The position numbers were made by a program, and so were the translations under genes. Positions 52,336-60,499 of a stretch of 64,000 bases of DNA are shown one piece after another (within the stretch, counting starts at the first letter, position 1; every line of letters starts with the position of its first letter). Source of the DNA: Tropicibacter alexandrii (GTDB taxonomy: Bacteria; Pseudomonadota; Alphaproteobacteria; Rhodobacterales; Rhodobacteraceae); contig NZ_RCTZ02000001.1 of assembly GCF_003667315.2 (NCBI RefSeq), positions 462,043 to 526,042 of the forward strand. The letters run 5' to 3'. Below the pieces are notes generated by a model. That model was not told where the DNA came from. It saw only the letters and a program-made list of their open reading frames with translations, and did no database searches.

Positions 52336-53058
52336 ATGAGACTCAAGGGCAAACGGGCCTTCATCACCGCCGCGGGCCAAGGCATTGGCCGCGCCATCGC
52401 CGAAAGCTACATCCGCGAGGGGGCGACGGTCTTGGCGACCGACCTGAACGCCGCGCTTTTGGATGGGCTGGATTGCGAGACGTTTGCGCTGGATGTGAGG
52501 GACAAGGCCGCCGTGTTCGAGGCGGTGGCCGAGGCTGCGCCGGATATTCTGGTGAACTGCGCGGGCTTCGTGCATGCGGGCGATATCCTGACGGCGACGG
52601 ATGACGATTTCGACTTTGCCTTCGGTCTGAACGTCAAGGCGCAGTTCCACACGATGCAGGCGGCGCTTCCGGGGATGCTGGAACGGGGCGGTGGGTCCAT
52701 CGTCAATATCGCCTCGGTGGCCAGTTCGATCATCGCCGCGCCGAATCGATGCGTCTATGGCGCGTCCAAGGCCGCAGTGATCGGCCTGACCAAGTCGGTT
52801 GCGGTGGATTACGTGACCAAGGGCATCCGGGTGAACTGCATCTGCCCCGGCACGGTGGACAGCCCCTCCCTGCATGACCGGCTGCGCGCGATGGGCGACT
52901 ATGACGAGGCCCGCCGCGCCTTCGAGGCGCGCCAGCCGATGGGACGGATCGGGACCGCGCAGGAAATCGCCCATCTTGCGGTTTACCTTGGCTCGGATGA
53001 AAGTGCCTTCACCACCGGTCAGGCCCATGTGATCGACGGCGGCTGGGCCGCCGCCTGA
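52336..53058 (+). CDS. SDR oxidoreductase resembling 2-keto-3-deoxy-L-fuconate dehydrogenase
   Basis: This 240-residue SDR strongly recalls DHRS6/BDH2-type and bacterial 2-keto-3-deoxy-L-fuconate 4-dehydrogenases: TAAGQGIGRAIAESYIREGA, ATDLN, NCAGFVHAG, SVASSI, NRCVYGASKAAVIGLTKSVA, CPGTVDSPS and the end TGQAHVIDGGW. It would oxidise the keto-deoxy acid at C4 to the 2,4-diketo acid, the substrate of the FAH enzyme at 43183. ATG 52336 follows AGGAAAGGAC. A copy of the 26 bp palindrome follows 18 bases after the stop. Confidence 0.88.
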   Translation: MRLKGKRAFITAAGQGIGRAIAESYIREGATVLATDLNAALLDGLDCETFALDVRDKAAVFEAVAEAAPDILVNCAGFVHAGDILTATDDDFDFAFGLNVKAQFHTMQAALPGMLERGGGSIVNIASVASSIIAAPNRCVYGASKAAVIGLTKSVAVDYVTKGIRVNCICPGTVDSPSLHDRLRAMGDYDEARRAFEARQPMGRIGTAQEIAHLAVYLGSDESAFTTGQAHVIDGGWAAA

Positions 53059-53076
53059 CCCTTGCGCTGACCCAAA

Positions 53077-53102
53077 GTAGGATGGGTGATCACCCATCCT
53101 AC
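53077..53102. repeat. 26 bp dispersed palindrome, copy 5 of 5
   Basis: A perfect copy lies between two co-directional genes, ending only 16 bases before the EamA ATG and beside its ribosome binding site. Confidence 0.9.
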
Positions 53103-53118
53103 CTCAAGGAGCACCCCC

Positions 53119-54027
53119 ATGGCCGAGGCCAAACCCAGAGAAGAACGCACGGCGCTCGGCGTGGCCCTCATGGCGCTTGCGGTCGTGTTCTTCACCTGCA
53201 TCGACAGTTCGGCCAAGTGGCTGATCCTTGGCGGCCTCGCCGCGCTTCAGGTCGTCTTTGTCCGCTATGCCGGGCACTTTCTGGTGGCCGTCACGGTCTA
53301 CGGCCTGCGCGACAGAACCGCGTTCCGCTCGAACGCGCCGGGCAAGCAATTGCTGCGGTCATTCTTCTTGCTCGGATCAACCGTCCTGAACTTCTCGGCG
53401 CTGCAATACCTGCCGATCACCGTCACCACGACCATCATGTTCGCTGGCCCCATCGTCATCACCCTGCTGGCCATCCCGATCCTCGGCGAACAGGTCGGGC
53501 TGCGCCGCCTGATCGCCGTCTGCGTCGGGTTTGTCGGCGTGCTAGTGGTCATGCAGCCGTGGGGGGCTGACTTTCACCCCGCGATGTTCCTGACCCTCGC
53601 GGCTTTGTGCTTTGCCTCGTTCTATTTCATCATGACCCGCATGCTGTCGGGGGTCGAGGCCAACTCGACCCAGCAGATCTGGTCCTCCGGCATAGCCGCC
53701 GCCGCATTGGCCCCCTTCGTTCTGGGCAACTGGACATGGCCCACGGGCACAGACTGGATTCCGTTCCTGCTGATCGGCGGTTTCGGCGCGGGCGGGCATA
53801 TCTGCGCCACCACCGCGCACCGGCTGGCGGATGCCTCGATCCTTGCGCCGGTGATCTACATCCAGATCTTTCTCGCGGCCATCGCGGGCGTGCTGTTGTT
53901 CGACACCTGGCCCACGGTCTGGACATTGGGCGGAGGACTGATCATCGTCGCCTCCGGCCTCTATATCTGGCAGCGCGAGCGCGCGGTGCGGGGCAAGGTC
54001 CGCCGCCCCGTCCCAGCAACACGCTAG
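53119..54027 (+). CDS. EamA/DMT family transporter
   Basis: This 302-residue protein has about ten membrane segments in two halves, with the EamA motifs VFVRYAGHFLVAV and LQYLPITVTTTIMFAGPIVITLL. ATG 53119 has AAGGAG upstream and lies just after a palindromic repeat. It follows the SDR in the same direction and may be part of the locus or an independent exporter. Substrate unknown. It converges with an SDR gene two bases away. Confidence 0.85.
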   Translation: MAEAKPREERTALGVALMALAVVFFTCIDSSAKWLILGGLAALQVVFVRYAGHFLVAVTVYGLRDRTAFRSNAPGKQLLRSFFLLGSTVLNFSALQYLPITVTTTIMFAGPIVITLLAIPILGEQVGLRRLIAVCVGFVGVLVVMQPWGADFHPAMFLTLAALCFASFYFIMTRMLSGVEANSTQQIWSSGIAAAALAPFVLGNWTWPTGTDWIPFLLIGGFGAGGHICATTAHRLADASILAPVIYIQIFLAAIAGVLLFDTWPTVWTLGGGLIIVASGLYIWQRERAVRGKVRRPVPATR

Positions 54028-54029
54028 CG

Positions 54030-54767
54030 TCAGCCGCGCCCGATATAGGGCATGGCGCTGGCCATCACGGTCATGAACTGCACATTCGCCTCCAATGGCA
54101 GCGATGCCATGTGCAAAACCGAACTTGCCACGTTGGACACGTCCATAACCGGCTCCACCGCGATCGAGCCGTCGGCCTGCGGCACGCCCTTGGTCATCTT
54201 CTCGGCCATGTCGGTCAGCGCGTTGCCGATATCGATCTGTCCGCAGGCGATGTTATAGGGCCGCCCGTCCAGCGAGATCGAGCGCGTCAGCCCGGTCACG
54301 GCGTGCTTGGACGATGTATAAGGTGCCGATCCCCAGCGCGGCACATAGGCCGACACAGACCCGTTGTTGATGATCCGCCCGCCCTGCGGGTCCTGCGCCC
54401 GCATCCGTGCAAAGGCCGCGCGCGCGCAGATGAACGAGCCCGTCAGATTGATGTCGATACAGCGCCGGAAATCCTCGACGCTGGTCTCGTCGATGGTCCC
54501 GCCCATGACCGACACACCGGCATTGTTGAACAGGCAGTCGATCCGCCCCCATTCCGCCAAAGCCTTGTCAAAAGCCGCATCCACGCTCGCCTCGTCCGAC
54601 ACGTCGCAAGGCAACGCCAGCACGCCCTCATGCTGTGCGGCCAACGCCTCCAACGGCTCGGCCCGCCGCCCGACGACACCCACGCGCCAGCCCGCCTCGA
54701 CAAAGGCCAAGGCGCAGGCCTTGCCAATGCCCTGCCCGCCTCCAGTGATGATGATCGTCTGGGCCAT
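54030..54767 (-). CDS. SDR family oxidoreductase
   Basis: This 245-residue SDR has ITGGGQGIGKACALAFVEAG, NNAGVSV and the catalytic YTSSK, and lacks the usual DxN after strand 2 (GRRAEPL, favouring NADP). It lies downstream of the IlvD-type dehydratase on the same strand with a repeat in the 113-base gap, so it probably acts in the same sugar-acid pathway. It converges with the EamA gene. Confidence 0.88.
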   Translation of the reverse strand: MAQTIIITGGGQGIGKACALAFVEAGWRVGVVGRRAEPLEALAAQHEGVLALPCDVSDEASVDAAFDKALAEWGRIDCLFNNAGVSVMGGTIDETSVEDFRRCIDINLTGSFICARAAFARMRAQDPQGGRIINNGSVSAYVPRWGSAPYTSSKHAVTGLTRSISLDGRPYNIACGQIDIGNALTDMAEKMTKGVPQADGSIAVEPVMDVSNVASSVLHMASLPLEANVQFMTVMASAMPYIGRG

Positions 54768-54782
54768 GCGCCCCTCCCCATG

Positions 54783-54865
54783 CTTCTGTTCTTCAAAAAT
54801 ACAGTCTGATTGCGCACCTCCGGTGCGACGGGGGGAAGCGCATCAGCGCCGGGGGCAGCGCCCCC
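54783..54865 (+). repeat. GC-rich intergenic repeat, copy 6 of 7
   Basis: CTTCTGTTCTTCAAAAATAC, a GCGCACCTCCGGTGCG hairpin and GGGGGCAGCGCCCCC lie between ilvD-like and SDR genes. It reads on the plus strand, so it is antisense to the mRNA of both genes. The same CTCCGGTGCG module occurs in copy 7. Confidence 0.8.
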
Positions 54866-54880
54866 GTCCCCCCTTGCCCC

Positions 54881-56662
54881 TCAGTGATTGTCGCGCGGCA
54901 GGTCCTTGCCCACCTTCTGATAGGCCGTCGCCAGTTCCAGACAGCCGCCCTGCGCCAGCTGGCCGACATGGGTCCGGTAAATCTCCTGCCACGGCGTCTG
55001 GCTGCGAATTTCGGGGGCCTCCCACGCGTCGATCCGCGCCTGCCACTCGGCCTCATCCACCAGCGCATCCATCCGGCTGGCATTCAGGTCCAGCCGCACC
55101 CGGTCGCCGGTGCGCAGATGCGCCAGACCACCGCCCACCACCGCCTCGGGCGAGGCGTTCAGGATCGACGGGCTTTCCGAGGTACCCGATTGCCGCCCAT
55201 CCCCAACCGTCGGCAGGTGGTTGATGCCCTGCTTGATCAGCGCATCCGGCGGCTGCATGTTCACCACCTCCGCCGAGCCGGGATAGCCGACGCAGCCCAC
55301 GCCTCGAATAAAGAGGATGCAGTTCTCGTCGATCTCCAGCGCCGGGTCGTTGATCCGGTCGTGGTAATCCTCCGGTCCTTCAAAGACGATGGCGCGCGCC
55401 TCGTGCACGCCCTCATCACCGGGCTTCGACAGGAACCGCTTGCGGAAATCTTCGGAGATCACGCTGGTCTTCATCAAGGCGCTGTCGAACAGGTTCCCCG
55501 ACAGCACCTTGAACCCGGCATTCTCGCGCATCGGCGCGGCGCAGGTCTTGATCACATCGGTATCCATGCTTTCCACGCCCGCAAGGTTCACACCCATCGT
55601 ATTGCCCGTCGCGGTCATGACACCCTGATGGATATGGCCCGCCTTCATCAGCTCGCCCATCACCGCAGGCACGCCGCCCGCCCGGAAAAAGCTTTCGCCC
55701 AGATATTCGCCAGCCGGCTGCATGTTCACCAGCAACGGCTTGTCGAACCCGATGGTCTCCCAGTCCTTCACATCCAGCTCGACCCCGGCATGGCGCGCAA
55801 TCGCCTGCAAATGCGGCGGCGCGTTGGTGCTGCCCCCGATGGCCGAGTTGACGACGATGGCGTTCTCGAACGCCTCACGGGTCAGAATGTCAGAGGGTTT
55901 GAGATCGTCCAGCACCATCTGCACGATCCGCTTGCCGGTCTCATAGGCCATGTTCATCCGCTCGCGGAACGGCGCGGGGATGGCTGAGTTGCCAGTCAAC
56001 GACATGCCCAACGCCTCGGCCATGGCGTTCATCGTCGAGGCCGTGCCCATCGTGTTGCAATGCCCCAGCGACGGGGCCGAGGAACAGACCCGGTCCATGA
56101 ATTCGTCGTAGTCGATCTTGCCCTCGGACAGCAGGCGGCGGCTTTCCCAGACGATGGTGCCGGACCCGGCGCGCTTGCCCTTCCACCAGCCGTCCAGCAT
56201 CGGCCCGCCATTGAGCGCAATCGCCGGGATGTCGACCGTGGCCGCGCCCATCAGCATGGCGGGGGTGGTCTTGTCACAGCCCGTGGTCAGCACCACCCCG
56301 TCGATCGGGTAGCCGTGCAGCACCTCGACCAGCGACAGATAGGCAAGGTTCCGGTCCAGCGCCGCCGTGGGGCGCTTGCCGGTCTCCTGAATCGGATGCA
56401 CCGGGAATTCCATCGGCACGCCGCCGCCCGCGCGGATGCCCGCCTTGATCCGGTCCATCAGGAAGACGTGGATCTTGTTGCAGGGCGCCAGATCGCTGCC
56501 GGTGTTGGCGATGCCGATGATCGGCATCTCGCCCTGCAATTCCTCGCGGGTGAAGGCCTGGTTCTGGTAGCGCTCGACATAAAGCGCGGTCATCCCCGGA
56601 TTATTGGGGTTGTCGAACCATTCCTGGCTGCGGAATCGCTTGTTTGCGCGTGTATCTGACAT
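54881..56662 (-). CDS. IlvD/Edd family sugar-acid dehydratase (L-arabinonate dehydratase type)
   Basis: This 593-residue protein has Cys61 (LAPCNKIH), Cys129 (TTGCDKTTP) and Cys202 (GHCNTMGTAST), the spacing I remember for the 2Fe-2S ligands of L-arabinonate and D-xylonate dehydratases, plus the lysine after the second Cys and the serine in SGTSESPSIL. It converts an aldonic acid into its 2-keto-3-deoxy acid. The start is the ATG at 56660-56662 with GGGAGG seven bases upstream; the longer open frame is noise. A GntR operator lies upstream at 56725. L-arabinonate, D-xylonate or L-fuconate are all possible substrates. Confidence 0.9.
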   Translation of the reverse strand: MSDTRANKRFRSQEWFDNPNNPGMTALYVERYQNQAFTREELQGEMPIIGIANTGSDLAPCNKIHVFLMDRIKAGIRAGGGVPMEFPVHPIQETGKRPTAALDRNLAYLSLVEVLHGYPIDGVVLTTGCDKTTPAMLMGAATVDIPAIALNGGPMLDGWWKGKRAGSGTIVWESRRLLSEGKIDYDEFMDRVCSSAPSLGHCNTMGTASTMNAMAEALGMSLTGNSAIPAPFRERMNMAYETGKRIVQMVLDDLKPSDILTREAFENAIVVNSAIGGSTNAPPHLQAIARHAGVELDVKDWETIGFDKPLLVNMQPAGEYLGESFFRAGGVPAVMGELMKAGHIHQGVMTATGNTMGVNLAGVESMDTDVIKTCAAPMRENAGFKVLSGNLFDSALMKTSVISEDFRKRFLSKPGDEGVHEARAIVFEGPEDYHDRINDPALEIDENCILFIRGVGCVGYPGSAEVVNMQPPDALIKQGINHLPTVGDGRQSGTSESPSILNASPEAVVGGGLAHLRTGDRVRLDLNASRMDALVDEAEWQARIDAWEAPEIRSQTPWQEIYRTHVGQLAQGGCLELATAYQKVGKDLPRDNH

Positions 56663-56724
56663 CGTGTTCCTCCCTTGCGCCCGCCGATTCCGGCTTGGTG
56701 ACGCTTTGCTTGCCCCATCCTTGT

Positions 56725-56742
56725 CATTTGGTATACCAAATG
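56725..56742. promoter_or_regulatory. GntR operator site 3
   Basis: CATTTGGTATACCAAATG is a perfect 18 bp palindrome in the 112-base gap between the divergent IlvD gene and the small periplasmic gene. It matches sites 1 and 2 near gntR, 12 kb away. Confidence 0.7.
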
Positions 56743-56774
56743 CAAGGCCCGCAATGTCGGCCATGGGAGGAGAC

Positions 56775-57251
56775 ATGATCAAACATCTGGCACCCGCGCT
56801 TGCGGTCTGTATCGCCTTGCCCGCATGGGCGGTCGATCTGGACGCGGTGAACAGCTGCATCGACACCGCCCGCGCCGAGCAGGGCAATCCGAACCAATGC
56901 ATCGACGCGGCGCACCAGCCCTGCCTTGTCGACAGCGCCGAGGCCCCCGCCGCCGCGATCCTGTGCTTTACCGAAGCGCGCGAGACATGGTCCGAGGGCA
57001 TCGCCAGCCGCATGGACACCCTGCGCGCCAATGCCCCCGAGGACATCGCCGCCCTTGCGGGCATTGAGGTCAAATACGACCTGCTCGCCAGCCTCGTGCA
57101 ATGCGACCGGCTCGAAGAACTGGGCCGCCTGAGGGATGCGCCAACCGAACAGGTCGTCCTGCAAAAGGCCCGCTGCACCGCCACCGCGTCGGGCCTTGCC
57201 TATACCCGCCTGCTATGGCGCCTGCCCGACCCAGAGGAGTCCCCCGAATGA
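56775..57251 (+). CDS. Periplasmic hypothetical protein, LprI-like
   Basis: This 158-residue protein has a signal peptide (LAPALAVCIALPAWA) and several cysteines (SCIDTAR, QCIDAA, PCLVDSAEAP) in a pattern reminiscent of the LprI/DUF1311 lysozyme-inhibitor-like family. The ATG at 56775 has GGGAGGAG upstream. Its end overlaps the start of the RraA-like gene by four bases, so it is translated with a catabolic gene, which is unexpected. Family assignment is tentative. Confidence 0.65.
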   Translation: MIKHLAPALAVCIALPAWAVDLDAVNSCIDTARAEQGNPNQCIDAAHQPCLVDSAEAPAAAILCFTEARETWSEGIASRMDTLRANAPEDIAALAGIEVKYDLLASLVQCDRLEELGRLRDAPTEQVVLQKARCTATASGLAYTRLLWRLPDPEESPE

Positions 57252-57940
57252 TCGAAGAACCGCGCAAGCTGACCCTGATCCGCACTTTCCCGCGCCCGAC
57301 CCAAGCCCAGATCGACGCCTTTGCCGGGGTGCCCACCGGCTTCGTCTGCGATGCGATGGACGGGCTTGGGGGGCTGGGAACGGCCATTTCCCCGCTGGAA
57401 CCGGATTTTCAGGGCCACGCCCACGGCCCTGCCTTGGTGGCCGACAATGGCCCGGCGGAGATCCTCGCCACGCTGGCCGCCGTGCATATGATTCAGCCCG
57501 GTGACATGGTGATTGCCGCTGTCGATGGTCATCAGGGCTGTTCGGCCTCGGGCGATCAGGTGATGGGCATGATGCGCAACGCGGGTGCCGCCGGTTTCGT
57601 CACCGACGGGCCGATGCGCGACTACGAGGGCATCATCGCCACCGGCATGAAATGCTGGTGCACCGGGCTGAACCCGAACTCGCCCTACGGCAACGGCCCC
57701 GGCACGGTGGGCGGCGCGGCGGTGATCGGCGGGCGCATGGTCGCCTCGGGCGACATGGTGATCGCCGACCGCAACGGTGTGGTCACCGTGCCCTTCGCCC
57801 GCATCGACGAGGTCATCGCCAAGCTCGACGCCGTCCGCAAGATGGAGGATGAGCTGGAGGCCAAGGTCGCGGACGGCTTCCGCACGCCGCTGGACCTAGA
57901 CGCGATGCTCGCCTCGGGCGCGGCCAGGGAAATCACCTGA
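57248..57940 (+). CDS. RraA-like / HMG aldolase family protein
   Basis: This 230-residue protein has the RraA/HMG-aldolase fold: VCDAMDGLGGLG near residue 34, GDMVIAAVDGHQGCSASGD, the metal/substrate motif FVTDGPMRDYEGI and GDMVIADRNGVVTVP. In catabolic loci such proteins act as aldolases or decarboxylases on 4-hydroxy-2-oxo acids. The arginine and aspartate of the DGxxRD motif are present (DGPMRDYE). It may cleave a product of the sugar-acid pathway. It overlaps the LprI-like gene by four bases. Confidence 0.85.
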   Translation: MIEEPRKLTLIRTFPRPTQAQIDAFAGVPTGFVCDAMDGLGGLGTAISPLEPDFQGHAHGPALVADNGPAEILATLAAVHMIQPGDMVIAAVDGHQGCSASGDQVMGMMRNAGAAGFVTDGPMRDYEGIIATGMKCWCTGLNPNSPYGNGPGTVGGAAVIGGRMVASGDMVIADRNGVVTVPFARIDEVIAKLDAVRKMEDELEAKVADGFRTPLDLDAMLASGAAREIT

Positions 57941-57943
57941 CAG

Positions 57944-58029
57944 CTTCTTTGGTCCAAAAATACAGACTTTTTTTTGCGCACCTCTGGTGCGACGGGGGGA
58001 GCGCCGTAGGCGTGGGGGCAAAGCCCCCC
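57944..58029 (+). repeat. GC-rich intergenic repeat, copy 7 of 7
   Basis: CTTCTTTGGTCCAAAAATAC, a T run, GCGCACCTCTGGTGCG and GGGGGCAAAGCCCCC lie between the convergent RraA-like and usp genes, where they may also terminate both. Confidence 0.82.
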
Positions 58030-58036
58030 TCCCCGC

Positions 58037-58480
58037 TCAGATCACCAGCACCGGCGTGGTGGAAATGCTCGTCACCTTGTGGCTGACCGAGCCCAGCATA
58101 TAGCTTTCCGATGCGCCAAGTCCGCGCGCGCCCACGACAATCAGGTCGCAGCCGCGCTCCTTGGCAAAGCCCGCGATGGTCCGCGCCGATTGCCCGCCCT
58201 TGATGAAGGCATGCACCTCGCGCACCCCGGCCTGAACCGCCAGTCGCTTGGCAAATTCCGCCGCCTCGCGGGCCGCCGCGCGCATCGCGTCGTCCATGTT
58301 GCCGGCGGGCGGGTCCGCGCCCCGGACCATGGACAGCGACGCCTCCAAAATCGAGTGATGGCGGTAGACGGTCAGCACCAGCAATTCCGCCCCGCACAGC
58401 ACCGCCAGCCCCGACGCCTTTTCCAGCGCCGCATCCGCGCCTTTCGACCCATCATAGGCCAGCAGGATTTTCTCGAACAT
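58037..58480 (-). CDS. usp: Universal stress protein (UspA family), TeaD-like
   Basis: This 147-residue protein has the UspA fold: ILLAYDGSKGADAALEKA at the start and the ATP-binding LIVVGARGLGASESYMLGSVS near the end (G-2X-G-9X-G type). It is the last gene of the TRAP operon, the position of TeaD in Halomonas, an ATP-binding regulator of the ectoine transporter TeaABC. It lies nine bases downstream of uehC. Its role in transporter control is by analogy. Confidence 0.9.
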   Translation of the reverse strand: MFEKILLAYDGSKGADAALEKASGLAVLCGAELLVLTVYRHHSILEASLSMVRGADPPAGNMDDAMRAAAREAAEFAKRLAVQAGVREVHAFIKGGQSARTIAGFAKERGCDLIVVGARGLGASESYMLGSVSHKVTSISTTPVLVI

Positions 58481-58489
58481 GGGGCCTCC

Positions 58490-59776
58490 TTATTTGCCGA
58501 ACGCGAGGTCCCGCAGGAACAGCGCGATCTGTGGAAAGAAGATCAGCAGCACGGCCACCGACAAAAGCATCACGATGAAGGGCGGCGTGCCGCGCACGAC
58601 CTCGGCATAGGGACGCTTGAACACCGCGATGGCAGTGAAGATGTCACAGCCGAAGGGCGGCGTGGCGCTGCCGATGGCGACTTGCAGCGTGATGATCGTG
58701 CCGACCAGCACCGGGTCGAGGCCCACGGACTGCACCACTGGCGCAAAGATCGGGACGAAGATCAGGATCACCACGATCGGGTCGACGAACATGCAGCCGA
58801 CGAAGAAGGCAATCGAGATGGTGAAGAGCACACCGTATTGCCCCATCTCGTCGATGCCGATGGCGCCCAGCACCTGCTGCGGGATTTGCGCAAAGCTGAT
58901 GACATAGGAAAACGCCGCGCCCGCGCCAACAAGGATGAACACCACCGCCGTGATCAGGCCCGTGGATTTCGCCGTGGCATATAGCTGCTTCACGCTCATC
59001 TCGCGAAAGACGACCATTTCCAGCAGCAACGCATACAGCACACAGGCGGCGGCGGCCTCGGTCGGGGAGAAGATGCCGCCATAGATTCCGCCGACGATGA
59101 TCACCGGAAAGCCCAGCGGCCACAGCGCCTTTTGCACGGCGGCGGCGCGCTCGGACCAGCTTGATTTCGGCTCTGTCGGCACGTTGTTGCGGATCGCGTA
59201 GATGTAGGAATAGACCGAAAACAGGAACAGGATCAGCAGGCCCGGCCCGATGCCTGCGATGAACAGCTCGGAAATCGAGGTGCCCGAGACGACGCCGTAG
59301 ATGATCATCCCGATGGAGGGCGGGATCAGGAAGGCGATGTCCGAGGAATTGACGATCAGCGCCAACACGAAGTTGTCCTTGTACCCGGCTTGCAGCATGC
59401 GCGGGCGCAGCGGTCCGCCCACCGCGACCACCGTCGCCTGCGTCGAGCCCGACACCGCGCCGAACAGTGTGCAGGCGGTGGCGGTCGACACGGCCAGCCC
59501 GCCCTTGAGATGGCCGACAAAGGTCATCACCAGATCGATCAACCGGCTGGCGGATTGGCCCCGCGTCATGATGTCGGCGGCAAAGATGAACATCGGCACG
59601 GCGATCAGGCTGGCGGGCTGGATGCCGCCAAGGATCTGCTGCACCATCGTATCAAGCTGCCCAAGGCCGCCGAACAGCATCACGAACCCGATCAGCGACC
59701 CCGCGATCAGCGGCACCATCATCGGAAAGCCCAGCAGCAAAAGAACGATCATCGTGCCAAAGATTGCCCATGCCAT
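58490..59776 (-). CDS. uehC: TRAP transporter large subunit, UehC/TeaC-like
   Basis: This 428-residue DctM-type permease has about twelve membrane segments and the motifs IPPSIGMIIYGVVSGTS, GGIYGGIFSPTEAAAACV and FGCDIFTAIAVF. It forms the sodium-driven translocation path with uehB for the solute bound by uehA. It follows uehB by three bases and precedes usp by nine, a compact operon matching the ectoine/hydroxyectoine transporter. Confidence 0.92.
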   Translation of the reverse strand: MAWAIFGTMIVLLLLGFPMMVPLIAGSLIGFVMLFGGLGQLDTMVQQILGGIQPASLIAVPMFIFAADIMTRGQSASRLIDLVMTFVGHLKGGLAVSTATACTLFGAVSGSTQATVVAVGGPLRPRMLQAGYKDNFVLALIVNSSDIAFLIPPSIGMIIYGVVSGTSISELFIAGIGPGLLILFLFSVYSYIYAIRNNVPTEPKSSWSERAAAVQKALWPLGFPVIIVGGIYGGIFSPTEAAAACVLYALLLEMVVFREMSVKQLYATAKSTGLITAVVFILVGAGAAFSYVISFAQIPQQVLGAIGIDEMGQYGVLFTISIAFFVGCMFVDPIVVILIFVPIFAPVVQSVGLDPVLVGTIITLQVAIGSATPPFGCDIFTAIAVFKRPYAEVVRGTPPFIVMLLSVAVLLIFFPQIALFLRDLAFGK

Positions 59777-59779
59777 GGT

Positions 59780-60433
59780 TCAGACCTCCTCTTCGGCGGT
59801 GTCGTCATAGCCTTCGAGCGTCGAGGTCGAGAGCCAGATATCCTTGTCGATCAGGTTCTTGATCGCCGTCAGCGCGTATTGCAGCCCTGTCAGGAAGAAC
59901 CCCAGCGGCGCCCAGACGATGATCCACCAGACCGGGATCTGCATCGCGGGCAGAACGCGCCCCCGTGACATCTGCGCCAGCACGTATTCGACCGAATACC
60001 AGCACAGCAGGAACATGGCCGCCGCCGTCACCAGCGCGATGATGATCATCAGGACCTTGCGCAAGGGCGGTGCGACCGCGTCGAAAAAGGCCGACATGCG
60101 GATGTGCCGACCGTGGCGCGCGGCATAGGAAATGCCCGCGAAGGTGATCAGGATGATCAGCGCGCGGTTGACCTCTTCGGAGAAGAACAGGCTTTGCCCC
60201 AGCACGAAGCGCCCAACCACGTTGGCCATGGTGTTGAGCGCCATGGCCAGCACGCCAAGCGCCAGCAGCACCGCCTCGATCCGGGCTATGCCGACATCGA
60301 TCACGCCCAGAAAACCGGGCAGACCGGACACGTACTGGCTGTCATCGATATCGTCGTCTTCGATCCCCGGCGCGCGGGACTCTGCGATCATGTCCGGATC
60401 GGGATCCGGGGTTCGGTCGTCGGGTTGGACCAT
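59780..60433 (-). CDS. uehB: TRAP transporter small subunit, UehB/TeaB-like
   Basis: This 217-residue protein has a hydrophilic N-terminus ([15 protein letters not shown]) of about 40 residues then four membrane segments with the DctQ signature [18 protein letters not shown]. It follows uehA by 66 bases; a hairpin with one mismatch (60467-60487) lies in that gap. I start at the ATG at 60433; a longer frame to 60493 would overlap the hairpin. Confidence 0.9.
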   Translation of the reverse strand: MVQPDDRTPDPDPDMIAESRAPGIEDDDIDDSQYVSGLPGFLGVIDVGIARIEAVLLALGVLAMALNTMANVVGRFVLGQSLFFSEEVNRALIILITFAGISYAARHGRHIRMSAFFDAVAPPLRKVLMIIIALVTAAAMFLLCWYSVEYVLAQMSRGRVLPAMQIPVWWIIVWAPLGFFLTGLQYALTAIKNLIDKDIWLSTSTLEGYDDTAEEEV

Positions 60434-60466
60434 CAGCGGAATTCCTGAACGCAAGCTGTCGGGGCC

Positions 60467-60487
60467 GGGCCACCGCAAGGGCGGCCC
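60467..60487 (-). promoter_or_regulatory. Hairpin between uehA and uehB
   Basis: GGGCCACC and GGCGGCCC pair with one A-C mismatch across a five-base loop, without a T run. It may partly terminate or stabilise the binding-protein message, like the hairpin in the other TRAP operon. Confidence 0.45.
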
Positions 60488-60499
60488 GACCAAGGAAAA

